This document shows positions 35,307-43,080 of a stretch of DNA of 47,261 bases, one piece after another. The translations under genes and the position numbers were made by a program. This stretch comes from Candidatus Poribacteria bacterium. Lineage in GTDB: Bacteria; Poribacteria; WGA-4E; WGA-3G. Numbering within the stretch: position 1 is the stretch's first letter; the number at the start of each line of letters is the position of its first letter. Under the pieces are notes generated by a model. It made no database searches, was not told where the DNA came from, and was given only the letters and a program-made list of their open reading frames with translations. The DNA lies in the NCBI GenBank assembly GCA_003635255.1, contig PYJC01000117.1:7946-55206 (forward strand), written 5' to 3'.

Positions 35307-37481
35307 ATGATGATGAAATTATTGAAACACCACTGTAGGACACAGAGAATCAATTTTAGGGCATCGCTTTCAAGCAGATGTTCCATAGTGCTAATGATAC
35401 TCATCTTTTTTCTGAGTTGTGGGATACCAAATAATCCGTATCCGAAATCCCAGCAGAACGAAGAAATCTATTACAACACGTTTGATGAAGAGCCGAAGCA
35501 CTTCGATCCAGCAGTGTCTTATAGTTCGGATGAATACAGGTTCATCCAGCAGATTTATGAACCACCGCTACAATATCACTACCTGAAAAGACCCTACGAA
35601 TTAATTCCGCTAACAGCAGAAGCGGTTCCGCAACCCCAATATTTTGACGCGAGCGGAAAAGCACTGCCTCAAGGAGCACCGGCAGCATCCGTTGCCCGTG
35701 CTGTGTACGAGGTTCGTATCCGACCCGGGATCATGTATCAGCCACATCCCTGTTTCGCGAAAACTGAAAACGGGACATTGCGGTATCACAACCTGACAAA
35801 AGCTGATGTGAAAGGTTTTATCGAGATTAAAGATTTCCCGATGACAGGGACGCGTGAACTCACTGCAGCGGATTACGTCCATCAGATCAAACGGATGGCA
35901 GATCCGCGTCTCTCCTGCCCTATTCTCAGTACATTGCAGGATTATATCCTCGGCATGAAAGCGTATTCGGCTGCCCTTGCGAATGGACAGACTAACGCAC
36001 CGTTTCCGGGTATAGAGGTTGTGGATAGATACACTTATCGCGTCATCTTAAAGACGAAGTATCCACAGTTTGTCTATTGGTTAGCAATGCCGTTCTTTTC
36101 ACCAATGCCTGAAGAGGCGATCGCCTTCTACAATCAACCCGCTATCAAAGACCGAAATATTACGGTTGATAGGTTTCCTGTTGGAACGGGTGCCTATCGG
36201 ATGGATACCCTCATTGCCCATAAAGAGATAGTCCTCGTCAAAAATGAGAATTTTCGGGTGGAACGCTATCCGTCAAGTGGTGAACCCGGGGATAGAGAAG
36301 CCGGACTTTTGGACGACGCGTGGGAAATCATTCCGTTTATCCCAAAGGTTATCTATAAGTTAGAAAAAGAATACATTCCGCGCTGGAATAAGTTCTTGCA
36401 AGGCTACTACGATAGTTCGAGCATCTCTTCAGATACGTTTGACAGTGCGGTTGTCTTCAACGATGCAGGCGATCCGTCAGCAAGTGAGGCGTTAAAAGCG
36501 AAGGATATAGTCTTGCGCACCAGTGTTCAACCCACAACTTATTATCTCGCTTTCAACATGTTAGACGATACCGTTGGTGGATATACCACAGAGAAACAGA
36601 AACTTCGCCAAGCCATCTCAATAGCCTTAGATTACGAGGAGTTTACTGAAATTTTTCTCAACGGACGCGGTGTTGTGTCCCACAGTCCGCTGCCCCCCGG
36701 TATCTTCGGTTATGAGTCGGGCGAGCGAGGCATCAACCCTTACATGTATGATTGGGACGCAGATACCAACCGCCCGGTTCGCAAATCCATTGAAGAAGCA
36801 CGTCAGCTGCTCGCGGAGGCAGGCTATCCGGGTGGACAGGACAGCAAAGGGAATCCGCTAATCATCTCTTTTGATAACACATGGAATTCGGCAGGTGCTA
36901 CGGCACGTCTAACATGGATGCGGAAGAAATTAGAACAACTCGGTATCACGATGGAAAGCCGTACCACCGATTACAACCGTTTTCGGGACAAGGTGAAAGG
37001 TGGGAACTTCCAATTCATCTTTTGGGGGTGGCATGCGGACTATCCTGATGCAGAAAATTTTTTGTTCCTTCTCTACGGTCCGAACGGTAAAGTACGGCAC
37101 GATGGGGCGAATTCTGCTAACTACGATAACCCTGCGTACAACCAACTTTTTGAAGAGATGAAAAATATGGAGAATTCCCCAGAACGGCTGACCCGCATTC
37201 GTGAAATGAATCGCTTAATACAGCGTGATGCGCCATGGGTTTTTACCTTTCACCCTGTCAGTTTCGGTTTATCGCATCAATGGGTAAAAAACAGTAAGCC
37301 AAACGCCTTGGGCGGTGGGACACTCAAATATCTTCGGGTTGATGCCAATAGACGGTCGGAAAACCGCCAGGCGTGGAACCGACCTGTTGTTTGGCCCCTA
37401 TGGATGTGCCTCGGTGTATTTATTTTAGGCACAATCCCGGCTGTCATCACAATTTGGAAGCGGGAACGAAAGACACAATAG
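35307..37481 (+). CDS. Oligopeptide-type ABC transporter substrate-binding lipoprotein
   Basis: SBP family 5 (OppA/DppA-type) protein of about 724 residues, longer than the usual 520-600. The ATG triplet at 35307 is the likely start; a frame start at 35271 overlaps the previous gene. A lipoprotein signal ends FFLSCG (Cys38). The ligand-binding body contains FDEEPKHFDPAVSYSSDE, GTGAYRMDTLIAHKEIVLVKNENF, RQAISIALDYEEF and the late FWGWHADYPDAENFLFLLYGP motif. A C-terminal transmembrane segment (WPLWMCLGVFILGTIPAVI) followed by KRERK is unusual: the protein would be lipid-anchored at one end and membrane-spanning at the other. It binds peptides or similar for the adjoining permease. Confidence 0.87.
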   Translation: MMMKLLKHHCRTQRINFRASLSSRCSIVLMILIFFLSCGIPNNPYPKSQQNEEIYYNTFDEEPKHFDPAVSYSSDEYRFIQQIYEPPLQYHYLKRPYELIPLTAEAVPQPQYFDASGKALPQGAPAASVARAVYEVRIRPGIMYQPHPCFAKTENGTLRYHNLTKADVKGFIEIKDFPMTGTRELTAADYVHQIKRMADPRLSCPILSTLQDYILGMKAYSAALANGQTNAPFPGIEVVDRYTYRVILKTKYPQFVYWLAMPFFSPMPEEAIAFYNQPAIKDRNITVDRFPVGTGAYRMDTLIAHKEIVLVKNENFRVERYPSSGEPGDREAGLLDDAWEIIPFIPKVIYKLEKEYIPRWNKFLQGYYDSSSISSDTFDSAVVFNDAGDPSASEALKAKDIVLRTSVQPTTYYLAFNMLDDTVGGYTTEKQKLRQAISIALDYEEFTEIFLNGRGVVSHSPLPPGIFGYESGERGINPYMYDWDADTNRPVRKSIEEARQLLAEAGYPGGQDSKGNPLIISFDNTWNSAGATARLTWMRKKLEQLGITMESRTTDYNRFRDKVKGGNFQFIFWGWHADYPDAENFLFLLYGPNGKVRHDGANSANYDNPAYNQLFEEMKNMENSPERLTRIREMNRLIQRDAPWVFTFHPVSFGLSHQWVKNSKPNALGGGTLKYLRVDANRRSENRQAWNRPVVWPLWMCLGVFILGTIPAVITIWKRERKTQ

Positions 37482-37555
37482 ATTTCATTACAAGAAACAT
37501 TACAAGTCCCCCTGATAATTTGTAACAAAGACGACGTGAGGTGCATTGCTAAAAA

Positions 37556-38536
37556 GTGATTACCTACATTATCCGACGAATTCTTTATGCGATCCCTATC
37601 TTAATAGGCGTGAACCTCCTCGTCTTTTTTCTCTTTTTTGTCGTCAACTCACCCGACCAGATGGCGCGGAAGATTCTCGGTGAGAAGAATATTACACAGC
37701 AAGATGTCGACAATTGGAAAAAACAGAACGGTTATCATCTGCCGCTCTGGTTCAATACAGAAGCCTCTGGTATCTCACACTTTACAGAGACAATCTTCTA
37801 TCAGAAATCGGTCAAACTTTTCGTCTTCGATTTTGGCACTTCAGATGCTAACAATATCGACATCACCTCACAGGTTGCACAGCGAATGTGGCCGAGTCTC
37901 GCCATTACGCTGCCAACACTCCTCATCGGGTTGCTCGTCAACATCACAGTTTCAATGATTGTAGCGTACTACCGGGCAACCTACGTCGATTTCTGGGGAA
38001 CGATCGTTGCAGTGATCGTTATGTCTGTTTCCCAGTTGTTCTATATTATTGGTGGGCAGTGGGTCTTCGGAAAAATATTGCGTCTTTTCCCTATTTCTGG
38101 GTATGATACCGGAACGGACATGCTGAAGTTTGTAGTCCTGCCGGTGGTTATCGGTATCATTGCCGGTATCGGTGGCGGTATCCGTTTTTACCGAACGATA
38201 TTCCTTGAAGAGGTAAACCGTGACTATGTGCGCACGGCACGTGCGAAAGGTGTGAGCGAAGCAGGTGTCCTCTTTAAACACGCCTTGAAGAATGCTATGA
38301 TCCCTATTCTAACGAACGTCGTCTTGTCGATTCCGTTTCTTATTATGGGTGGTTTGGTGATGGAGGCGTTCTTCGCTATTCCGGGTTTGGGAAGTTTTAT
38401 AATTGAAGCGATTCAAGCACAAGATTTTGCGATTGTACGAAGCATGGTTTATCTGGTTTCTGTGCTGTATATTATCGGTCTGTTACTCACCGATATTAGC
38501 TACACTTTAGTTGATCCGCGTATCCGATTTGAATAA
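37556..38536 (+). CDS. ABC transporter permease of DppB/OppB type
   Basis: 326 residues from a GTG with six membrane segments and the DppB-type N-terminus (MITYIIRRILYAIPILIGVNLLVFFLFF, split around ARKILGEKN). The EAA loop is at DYVRTARAKGVSEAGVLFKHALKNA, where it contacts the ATPase. The C-terminus LTDISYTLVDPRIRFE is typical. It forms a pair with the binding lipoprotein upstream, but the expected second permease (DppC) and ATPases (DppD/F) are not next to it; the following gene is unrelated. It may use subunits encoded elsewhere. Confidence 0.9.
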   Translation: MITYIIRRILYAIPILIGVNLLVFFLFFVVNSPDQMARKILGEKNITQQDVDNWKKQNGYHLPLWFNTEASGISHFTETIFYQKSVKLFVFDFGTSDANNIDITSQVAQRMWPSLAITLPTLLIGLLVNITVSMIVAYYRATYVDFWGTIVAVIVMSVSQLFYIIGGQWVFGKILRLFPISGYDTGTDMLKFVVLPVVIGIIAGIGGGIRFYRTIFLEEVNRDYVRTARAKGVSEAGVLFKHALKNAMIPILTNVVLSIPFLIMGGLVMEAFFAIPGLGSFIIEAIQAQDFAIVRSMVYLVSVLYIIGLLLTDISYTLVDPRIRFE

Positions 38537-38547
38537 GAAAGTCAAAA

Positions 38548-38985
38548 ATGATTTCACAAAATAGAAGTTATCAAATTATACAAGGCGTGATGAGTCTGCT
38601 ATTGGGATGTATCAGCATCGCCTTATTGGTAACACTCCGGCACTCAGGGTATCCAAATGTAATCCTGGCTACTTTTCTGGTGGTAGGGGTTACCCTAATC
38701 TTTTCCGGCGATTATCTTCTCAACCCTTTCAGACTCCCAGTCACCCCTGTGAAACAGGAACTCGCGAGCGATATCGGTTTGATCGCTTATGGCGCGCTCT
38801 ATTTCAGCATCGCTATGTCAAACCTACTCCAGCCGCGTTGGTTCACTGTCGGACTGCCAGTCTTTTTAGAACCGATCTGGGTCCGGCGCGGGTTAGCAGG
38901 TGTCGGAATCGTCCTAATTGTTGCTGGCATTTACGGTATCTATCACTTATACGCAGGACAATTATCCGATAACTCGCCAGAATAG
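38548..38985 (+). CDS. Hypothetical four-helix membrane protein
   Basis: 145 residues with hydrophobic segments near 10-28, 35-52, 73-92 and 112-132. It follows the permease by 11 bases, so it is likely co-transcribed. No known family was recognised and it is not a DppC. It may be an accessory membrane subunit. Confidence 0.6.
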   Translation: MISQNRSYQIIQGVMSLLLGCISIALLVTLRHSGYPNVILATFLVVGVTLIFSGDYLLNPFRLPVTPVKQELASDIGLIAYGALYFSIAMSNLLQPRWFTVGLPVFLEPIWVRRGLAGVGIVLIVAGIYGIYHLYAGQLSDNSPE

Positions 38986-39032
38986 CGTAAGGCTAAAAAC
39001 GTTTCGTACACAACCGCGCCTTCCAATACCTA

Positions 39033-39338
39033 TCACTTCGCGATAATCACGGCATAGCGTAATGGGGTCTCACCGACATTGCGGATCCCGTGCAGAACTT
39101 GGCAATCAACATGAACGGCTTCATTGTCGCTGACACGGTGTGTCTGTTCCCCAAACAGCACTTCACCTTCCCCAGAAAACACATAGAAAATTTCTTGTCC
39201 GTCATGTGTATGCGGTGGATGTGCGCGTTGCCCAGGTCCGACTTCTGAGATATGAAGATGGAGTTGATCCCTGTCTGATCCGGCTTCAAAGATAAAGCGG
39301 TCGATGCCTTTGATGTCATTTCTAATCTCTTTTTCCAT
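39033..39338 (-). CDS. Single-domain cupin protein
   Basis: 101 residues with the cupin motif HPPHTHDGQEIFYVFSGEGEVLFG (core PPHTHDGQEIFYV), giving His, His and Glu metal ligands, and a second motif around HVDCQVLHGIRNVG. Small cupins bind a metal and a small molecule and often act as isomerases or dioxygenases, or as sugar-binding regulators. A strong promoter lies upstream. Function unknown. Confidence 0.85.
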   Translation of the reverse strand: MEKEIRNDIKGIDRFIFEAGSDRDQLHLHISEVGPGQRAHPPHTHDGQEIFYVFSGEGEVLFGEQTHRVSDNEAVHVDCQVLHGIRNVGETPLRYAVIIAK

Positions 39339-39397
39339 GAGAATTTCTCCTTTTGATATTGCTTGCGAAACAGTGTTGCTCTAAAAATTTGAGAATT

Positions 39398-39426
39398 AAT
39401 GTAGCATGTGCCCCCAGAATTGTCAA
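39398..39426 (-). promoter_or_regulatory. Sigma-70-type promoter of the cupin gene
   Basis: On the minus strand TTGACA (39426-39421), 17 bases, then TACATT (39403-39398), about 60 bases ahead of the ATG at 39338. The rest of 39427-39644 is AT-rich and should hold the aquaporin promoter, which I could not place firmly. Confidence 0.75.
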
Positions 39427-39644
39427 TCTGCAAATCAGACGGATGTAATTTGGTTTTTGCCTTAAAATATCATATAGTGTAGAGTTGGATGTAGGCTTTA
39501 TTGTTTTTAAAAATTGAATAATATTCAGAATTGACCTATTATAACTCCTTGCAAATCAAATCACAAAGGTGTGTCAATATTTTGTCAAAAGTTGGCATTA
39601 AAATAGTTATCTGATAGTTCAATTTCAAGTTCAAGGGGGAACTT

Positions 39645-40313
39645 ATGAATACGAAGAGTTTAGTCGCTGAATTTGTTGGTACGTTTGCACTAATTTTTAT
39701 CGGAGCAGGCGCGTTGGCTATCGGTTCAGCGAATTTAGTAGGCGTTGCGCTCGCTCACGGATTAGTTATTGTGACGTTCGCTTACGCCTATGGACATATC
39801 TCTGGCACGCATATCAATCCGGCTGTGACACTTGGTTTACTAATAGCCGGAGAGATTGAATTTGTTGCAGCTATTGGGTACTGGATTGTACAATTTCTTG
39901 GCGGAATTCTGGGCGCGGTTGTACTCAACGCCGTGCTACCAGATGCTGGCGATTTAGGTGTAACAATCTTAACGACAGAGGCTAATGGTGGAGGCTTCAC
40001 GGTTACCGCAACACAGGGGTTGATCGTCGAAATCGTGCTCACTTTCTTCCTCGTCAATACCATTTTCAACACCGCTGTGAGCGGTAAGGCGGGGAACTTT
40101 GCAGGATTGGCTATTGGGTTAACGTTGGTCCTTGCCATTTTGATGGGAGGCCCCTTAACACGAGCTTCTCTTAACCCGGCACGGACATTGGGACCTGCTA
40201 TTGTCAGTGGCAATTATGCAGACATCTGGCTCTATTTTGTAGGACCGTTCATAGGCGGAATCCTCGCCGCACTCCTCTATATCGGCGTATTGAAAGACAA
40301 GGAAGAAGCGTAG
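39645..40313 (+). CDS. MIP-family channel (aquaporin)
   Basis: 222 residues, six membrane segments with both NPA boxes: HINPAVTLG (NPA at 58-60) and SLNPARTLGP (NPA at 177-179, filter Arg180). By alignment from memory to AqpZ, the other filter positions are Tyr47, Ile164 and Ala174, replacing Phe, His and Thr. This suggests a wider, less polar filter than strict water channels, possibly passing glycerol or other small solutes. Start follows AAGGGGGAA. A bidirectional terminator follows the gene. Confidence 0.93.
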   Translation: MNTKSLVAEFVGTFALIFIGAGALAIGSANLVGVALAHGLVIVTFAYAYGHISGTHINPAVTLGLLIAGEIEFVAAIGYWIVQFLGGILGAVVLNAVLPDAGDLGVTILTTEANGGGFTVTATQGLIVEIVLTFFLVNTIFNTAVSGKAGNFAGLAIGLTLVLAILMGGPLTRASLNPARTLGPAIVSGNYADIWLYFVGPFIGGILAALLYIGVLKDKEEA

Positions 40314-40334
40314 TCTACTTATCACGGACAAAAG

Positions 40335-40367
40335 AAAAGGCTGGCACATTCACGCGCCAGCCTTTTT
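40335..40367. terminator. Bidirectional rho-independent terminator between aquaporin and hsp20
   Basis: AAAAGGCTGGC (40335-40345) pairs with GCCAGCCTTTTT (40356-40367), giving an A-tract, stem and T-tract usable in both directions. It ends the aquaporin transcript and the convergent small heat-shock transcript. Confidence 0.9.
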
Positions 40368-40390
40368 CGTTTGGGTTTAAGGGCTGTGTC

Positions 40391-40822
40391 TTAAGATGCG
40401 GTTGAAATCGGCACTTCGGTCGGTTTCGCCACTTCCGGTTTCGGAATGGAGAGTGTCAACACACCGTCGGTGTATTCGGCTTTGATGTCGTCCGTATTCA
40501 CTTCCAATGGGAGTGTGAATTTGCGTTGGAAACTCCCATAACGACGTTCAACTCGGCGATAGTTTTGGGGGTCATCCCCGTTTTCCTGCCGTTTCTCCCC
40601 GCTGAGGGTCAAGAGGTTATCTTTGACAGAGACGTGGAGATCGTCTTTCGCGACCCCTGGGAGTTCGGCGCGGACTTCAAAGTTATCATCTGTTTCCGAA
40701 ATATCAACCGAGGGTGCCCAGTTATATGTATCTGCGTCGATTCTTACACGCAGTGGTGTAAAGAACGGGCTGTAAAATTTGAATGGGCTTCTTGTCGGTT
40801 TGCGCAAGGTCAAATAAGTCAT
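40391..40822 (-). CDS. Small heat-shock protein (Hsp20/alpha-crystallin), copy 2
   Basis: 143 residues. The alpha-crystallin domain runs from about residue 38 to 128 with VDISETDDNFEVRAELPGVAKDDL and YGSFQRKFTLP...YTDGVLTLSIPK. The C-terminal tail has the VPI form of the IxI dimer-packing motif. These chaperones hold unfolding proteins as ATP-independent oligomers. It is a paralogue of the gene just upstream; the 110-base gap contains a small inverted repeat (40881-40918) that may partly terminate transcription. Confidence 0.93.
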   Translation of the reverse strand: MTYLTLRKPTRSPFKFYSPFFTPLRVRIDADTYNWAPSVDISETDDNFEVRAELPGVAKDDLHVSVKDNLLTLSGEKRQENGDDPQNYRRVERRYGSFQRKFTLPLEVNTDDIKAEYTDGVLTLSIPKPEVAKPTEVPISTAS

Positions 40823-40880
40823 TTTTGTGCTCCTTTTGTGTTAGATTTTTATACTTTGTCCGTCGTCGTGCTATTGGTGG

Positions 40881-40918
40881 TATGCCCCGCATGCCTGTTA
40901 TCCAGTGGACGGGGCATA
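40881..40918 (-). repeat. Inverted repeat between the two hsp20 genes
   Basis: TATGCCCC (40881-40888) and GGGGCATA (40911-40918), 8 bp, with a 22-base loop. No U-tract follows, so read-through or processing is as likely as termination. Confidence 0.5.
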
Positions 40919-40932
40919 TCCAAATCGTTAGA

Positions 40933-41376
40933 TTACGCGTTTACCGTGATCGGGATTTCGGTCGGTTTTGCTGCCGCTGCTTTCGGAATTTCGAGCGTCA
41001 AAACACCATCCGTGAATTGTGCCTTGATAGCGTCGGTCTCGACGTGTCTCGGTAGCGTGAAACTCCGTTGGAAGCTGCCATACCGTCTTTCGACACGGTG
41101 ATAGTTTTTGTCATCAGTCTCTGCCTCCTGCCGTTTCTCGCCTTTAATAGTGAGACGATTGTCAGTTACAGAGACGTTGACATCGTTTTCGGATACGCCG
41201 GGAAGTTCAGCGCGGATCTCAAACCCGTTTTCCGTTTCAGAAACGTCAACCGTAGGCATCCAAGCGGTTCCTTCCATATCCGTTTCACCGTCGTGAGTGG
41301 CGAAGAAGTCGCCAAAAACTTTTTCCATTTGGTTATGGAAGTTGAATAGGTTCGGCATAGGTCTGAAGTGCGTCAT
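40933..41376 (-). CDS. Small heat-shock protein (Hsp20/alpha-crystallin), copy 1
   Basis: 147 residues with an alpha-crystallin domain (VDVSETENGFEIRAELPGVSENDV, then RSFTLPRHVETDAIKAQFTDGVL) and a C-terminal IPI motif. It is close to the downstream copy over the whole domain. AGAAGGAGA precedes the ATG. Two excellent sigma-54-type promoters lie 40 and 120 bases upstream and a dyad lies near 290, so stress induction by sigma-54 is likely. It probably leads a two-gene transcript. Confidence 0.94.
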   Translation of the reverse strand: MTHFRPMPNLFNFHNQMEKVFGDFFATHDGETDMEGTAWMPTVDVSETENGFEIRAELPGVSENDVNVSVTDNRLTIKGEKRQEAETDDKNYHRVERRYGSFQRSFTLPRHVETDAIKAQFTDGVLTLEIPKAAAAKPTEIPITVNA

Positions 41377-41415
41377 TTTTTTCTCCTTCTGAATTGTGTT
41401 TGTGTAAATGTTAGG

Positions 41416-41432
41416 TGCAAGTTTTATGCCAA
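41416..41432 (-). promoter_or_regulatory. Sigma-54 (-24/-12) promoter, proximal, of the hsp20 pair
   Basis: On the minus strand TTGGCATAAAACTTGCA, matching the sigma-54 consensus TTGGCAYRNNNNTTGCW at every fixed position. The start would be near 41404, leaving a short leader to the ATG at 41376. Confidence 0.8.
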
Positions 41433-41494
41433 TCTTTTCAGAGGCAGTTCTGAAATGTGTGCCTCACTATTTTGTAATTTTGTATATAAGCATA

Positions 41495-41511
41495 AGCAAA
41501 TTGCGTGCCAA
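41495..41511 (-). promoter_or_regulatory. Sigma-54 (-24/-12) promoter, distal, of the hsp20 pair
   Basis: On the minus strand TTGGCACGCAATTTGCT, matching the full sigma-54 consensus including the CACG. It lies about 80 bases upstream of the proximal site in the same orientation. Two such matches in one 350-base gap are unlikely by chance. Confidence 0.82.
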
Positions 41512-41661
41512 AGCAGTTTTTATCTCCTGGCTGACCACAGCGAGTAGGATTTTCAAGTCATTATAGGGGGTTTTTGCTTGGGTCTTGTGCCTACCACATG
41601 GAGACCCTATCCACATAGCACGGTTCATAGCAGGATAGGTAAGTGGTATAGATTTGCCAAA

Positions 41662-41703
41662 TTGACATTACACCCTTGCCACTGTGGCATTGTGTGATGT
41701 CAA
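41662..41703. promoter_or_regulatory. Imperfect 42-bp dyad, possible enhancer site
   Basis: TTGACATTACACCCTTGCCAC is mirrored by GTGGCATTGTGTGATGTCAA, centred on TGCCAC-T-GTGGCA. It is 165-200 bases upstream of the distal sigma-54 promoter, the usual distance for activator binding sites. It is also 42 bases past the uridine kinase stop and so could be a weak transcript end, but has no U-tract. Confidence 0.5.
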
Positions 41704-41744
41704 AATGGCTTGAGGAAGGTTAAAGGAAATTTTCCGCGCGTTTA

Positions 41745-42398
41745 TTAAGAAAACGTTCTGCTTTCCTGAATTCGTTTCCGAATTCCTGCGACAAGCGTGT
41801 GCAAGGCAACCGGATTTTCATCTTGGAACGGGATAACGAGGTCTGCGTACTGTTTGCAAGGTTCGGTGTAAACGGGAAAATTAGGTAGAACATCACGCCG
41901 ATACCAGTTGATTGCCCATTCCAGATCGCCGCCGCGCTGTGCGACATCACGGAGCATCCGTCGCAAGACACGCTCATGCGCATCTACATCAAGAAACAAC
42001 TTGATGTCCATCAAATCACGTAAGGCTTCGCTCCAGAAGATAAGATGTCCTTCTACAATGACAACATCGCTCGGTTGCACGCTCGTCTTTTCGTCCCCGC
42101 GCTGCGCGGCACGGGTGCCAGTAGTGGGAAAATCAATAGCGTCTCGGGCACGCAGTTTCTTGATGTCCGTGATAAGGGCATCCCATAGAACAGCATCCGG
42201 ATGATTCGCGGTAATCACGCGCTCGCGCTCTGCCTCCGAGTATTCCGACCAGTCGCGGAAATAGGAGTCTTGGTTCAGCACAATAGGCGAGAATTCCACA
42301 AGTGCTTCTGCCAAAGCCTTGGCGAATGTCGTTTTTCCAGAGGCAGAACCGCCCATAATCCCAACAGTGATAGGTGTGAAGTGTTCTTCTTTTTGCAT
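41745..42398 (-). CDS. udk: Uridine kinase-like P-loop kinase
   Basis: 217 residues from the ATG at 42398, preceded by GGAG; the frame start at 42449 adds residues without family support. Walker A GGSASGKTT (16-24), LNQDSYFRDWSEYS and ANHPDAVLWDALITDI are typical of uridine kinase/phosphoribulokinase folds, with the IVEGHLIFWSEALRDLMDIKLFLD Walker B region. It phosphorylates uridine or cytidine for salvage. Substrate is inferred; the pyrimidine pathway is also represented at the other end of the window. Confidence 0.88.
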   Translation of the reverse strand: MQKEEHFTPITVGIMGGSASGKTTFAKALAEALVEFSPIVLNQDSYFRDWSEYSEAERERVITANHPDAVLWDALITDIKKLRARDAIDFPTTGTRAAQRGDEKTSVQPSDVVIVEGHLIFWSEALRDLMDIKLFLDVDAHERVLRRMLRDVAQRGGDLEWAINWYRRDVLPNFPVYTEPCKQYADLVIPFQDENPVALHTLVAGIRKRIQESRTFS

Positions 42399-42530
42399 AC
42401 TTTCTCCGTCTCTATTATATTGTGGGAGTCCAGTTTCGTATATTAGCACACTTCGGCTTGCCTGTCAAAACTATTTTGGACGCTTGCTCGTAGGATCCTC
42501 ACTGCCAAGCACTCCCGGTCGCGACATTCA

Positions 42531-42551
42531 CTGACTACTGATAACTGACAA
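42531..42551 (+). repeat. Short heptamer repeat, single arm
   Basis: CTGACTA, CTGATAA, CTGACAA: three 7-bp units of the same family as the pyr-operon elements, without an opposing arm. It lies just before the aroF promoter. Confidence 0.6.
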
Positions 42552-42567
42552 CCAATAAAAAAGAAAT

Positions 42568-42596
42568 TTGACTTGCAAAAAAAAATGTGTTATTAT
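42568..42596 (+). promoter_or_regulatory. Sigma-70-type promoter of the aroF leader
   Basis: TTGACT (42568-42573), a 17-base spacer and TATTAT (42591-42596). Predicted start near 42603, so aroF would have a leader of about 480 bases containing a leader peptide and a terminator. Confidence 0.75.
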
Positions 42597-42888
42597 ATAA
42601 TTAAAGTTAGTGATAGCGGACCCTACCGTTTTGTTACGGGGTTTCCCTATTACAAAGACTAAACGTTTTTTTGTGAATAACGTCTTATTAATAACAGAAG
42701 TTGTTTTGAGACGTAATGGGCATGTTTTTCGTTGTCCAGATTCGAGGAACTCGATAATGCGAACGCTTGAACGCAACACCATTGGAACACAAATAACCGG
42801 TGTAGGGATCGTTCGGAAGGACGTTCTTGATGCTTGGACGCTTTTTACGCGACTTGCAAGCAGCAGTTTGCTGTTAAAAGGCGTATTT

Positions 42889-42933
42889 GTGTTTTATCTG
42901 TACTTATATTTGTACGGCAACGATAGGTGGTGA
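42889..42933 (+). CDS. Candidate aromatic leader peptide (14 residues)
   Basis: A GTG at 42889 follows AAAAGG by seven bases and encodes MFYLYLYLYGNDRW and a TGA stop: four Tyr, one Phe and a terminal Trp. It lies 54 bases before a rho-independent terminator and about 150 bases ahead of the DAHP synthase gene, the entry to aromatic amino acid synthesis. Alternating Tyr codons are what an attenuation sensor of charged tRNA-Tyr would need. The frame is open further upstream (to an ATG at 42757), but that sequence looks unremarkable, so the short peptide is preferred. Confidence 0.62.
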   Translation: MFYLYLYLYGNDRW

Positions 42934-42987
42934 AGGTTCGTAGGTAATGCCCCAATTGTATGACTAACCGATTCCAGTATCACCACC
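42926..42987 (+). promoter_or_regulatory. Candidate antiterminator pairing in the aroF leader
   Basis: GGTGGTGA (42926-42933), which covers the Trp and stop codons of the leader peptide, is exactly complementary to TCACCACC (42980-42987). The second arm overlaps the base of the terminator stem, so the two structures compete. A ribosome finishing the peptide would cover the first arm; one stalled at the Tyr codons would leave it free. Confidence 0.55.
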
Positions 42988-43026
42988 CAGCGTTGAAGGT
43001 AAATTCGATGTTGGGTAATTTTTTTT
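42985..43026 (+). terminator. Rho-independent terminator in the aroF leader
   Basis: ACCCAGCGTTGAA (42985-42997) pairs with TTCGATGTTGGGT (43004-43016) over 13 positions with three G-U wobbles around a six-base loop, followed after AA by eight T (43019-43026). It stands 55 bases before the aroF start, where it would block aroF unless bypassed. Confidence 0.8.
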
Positions 43027-43080
43027 AACCGTATTTGATTTGGGACAGATAGCGTAATTTGTTGGAGGTAGTTGAAAAGA

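Noticed and set aside
42610..42933. 107-residue plus-strand frame ahead of aroF
   Set aside because: Only its last 14 codons look selected (Tyr-rich leader peptide). The rest has no ribosome site or family resemblance and is better read as untranslated leader.
42603..43026. A structural RNA such as RNase P RNA or tmRNA
   Set aside because: Length and promoter-terminator layout would allow it, but I found none of the conserved RNase P or tmRNA motifs (no T-loop end, no tag frame). The attenuator explanation fits better.
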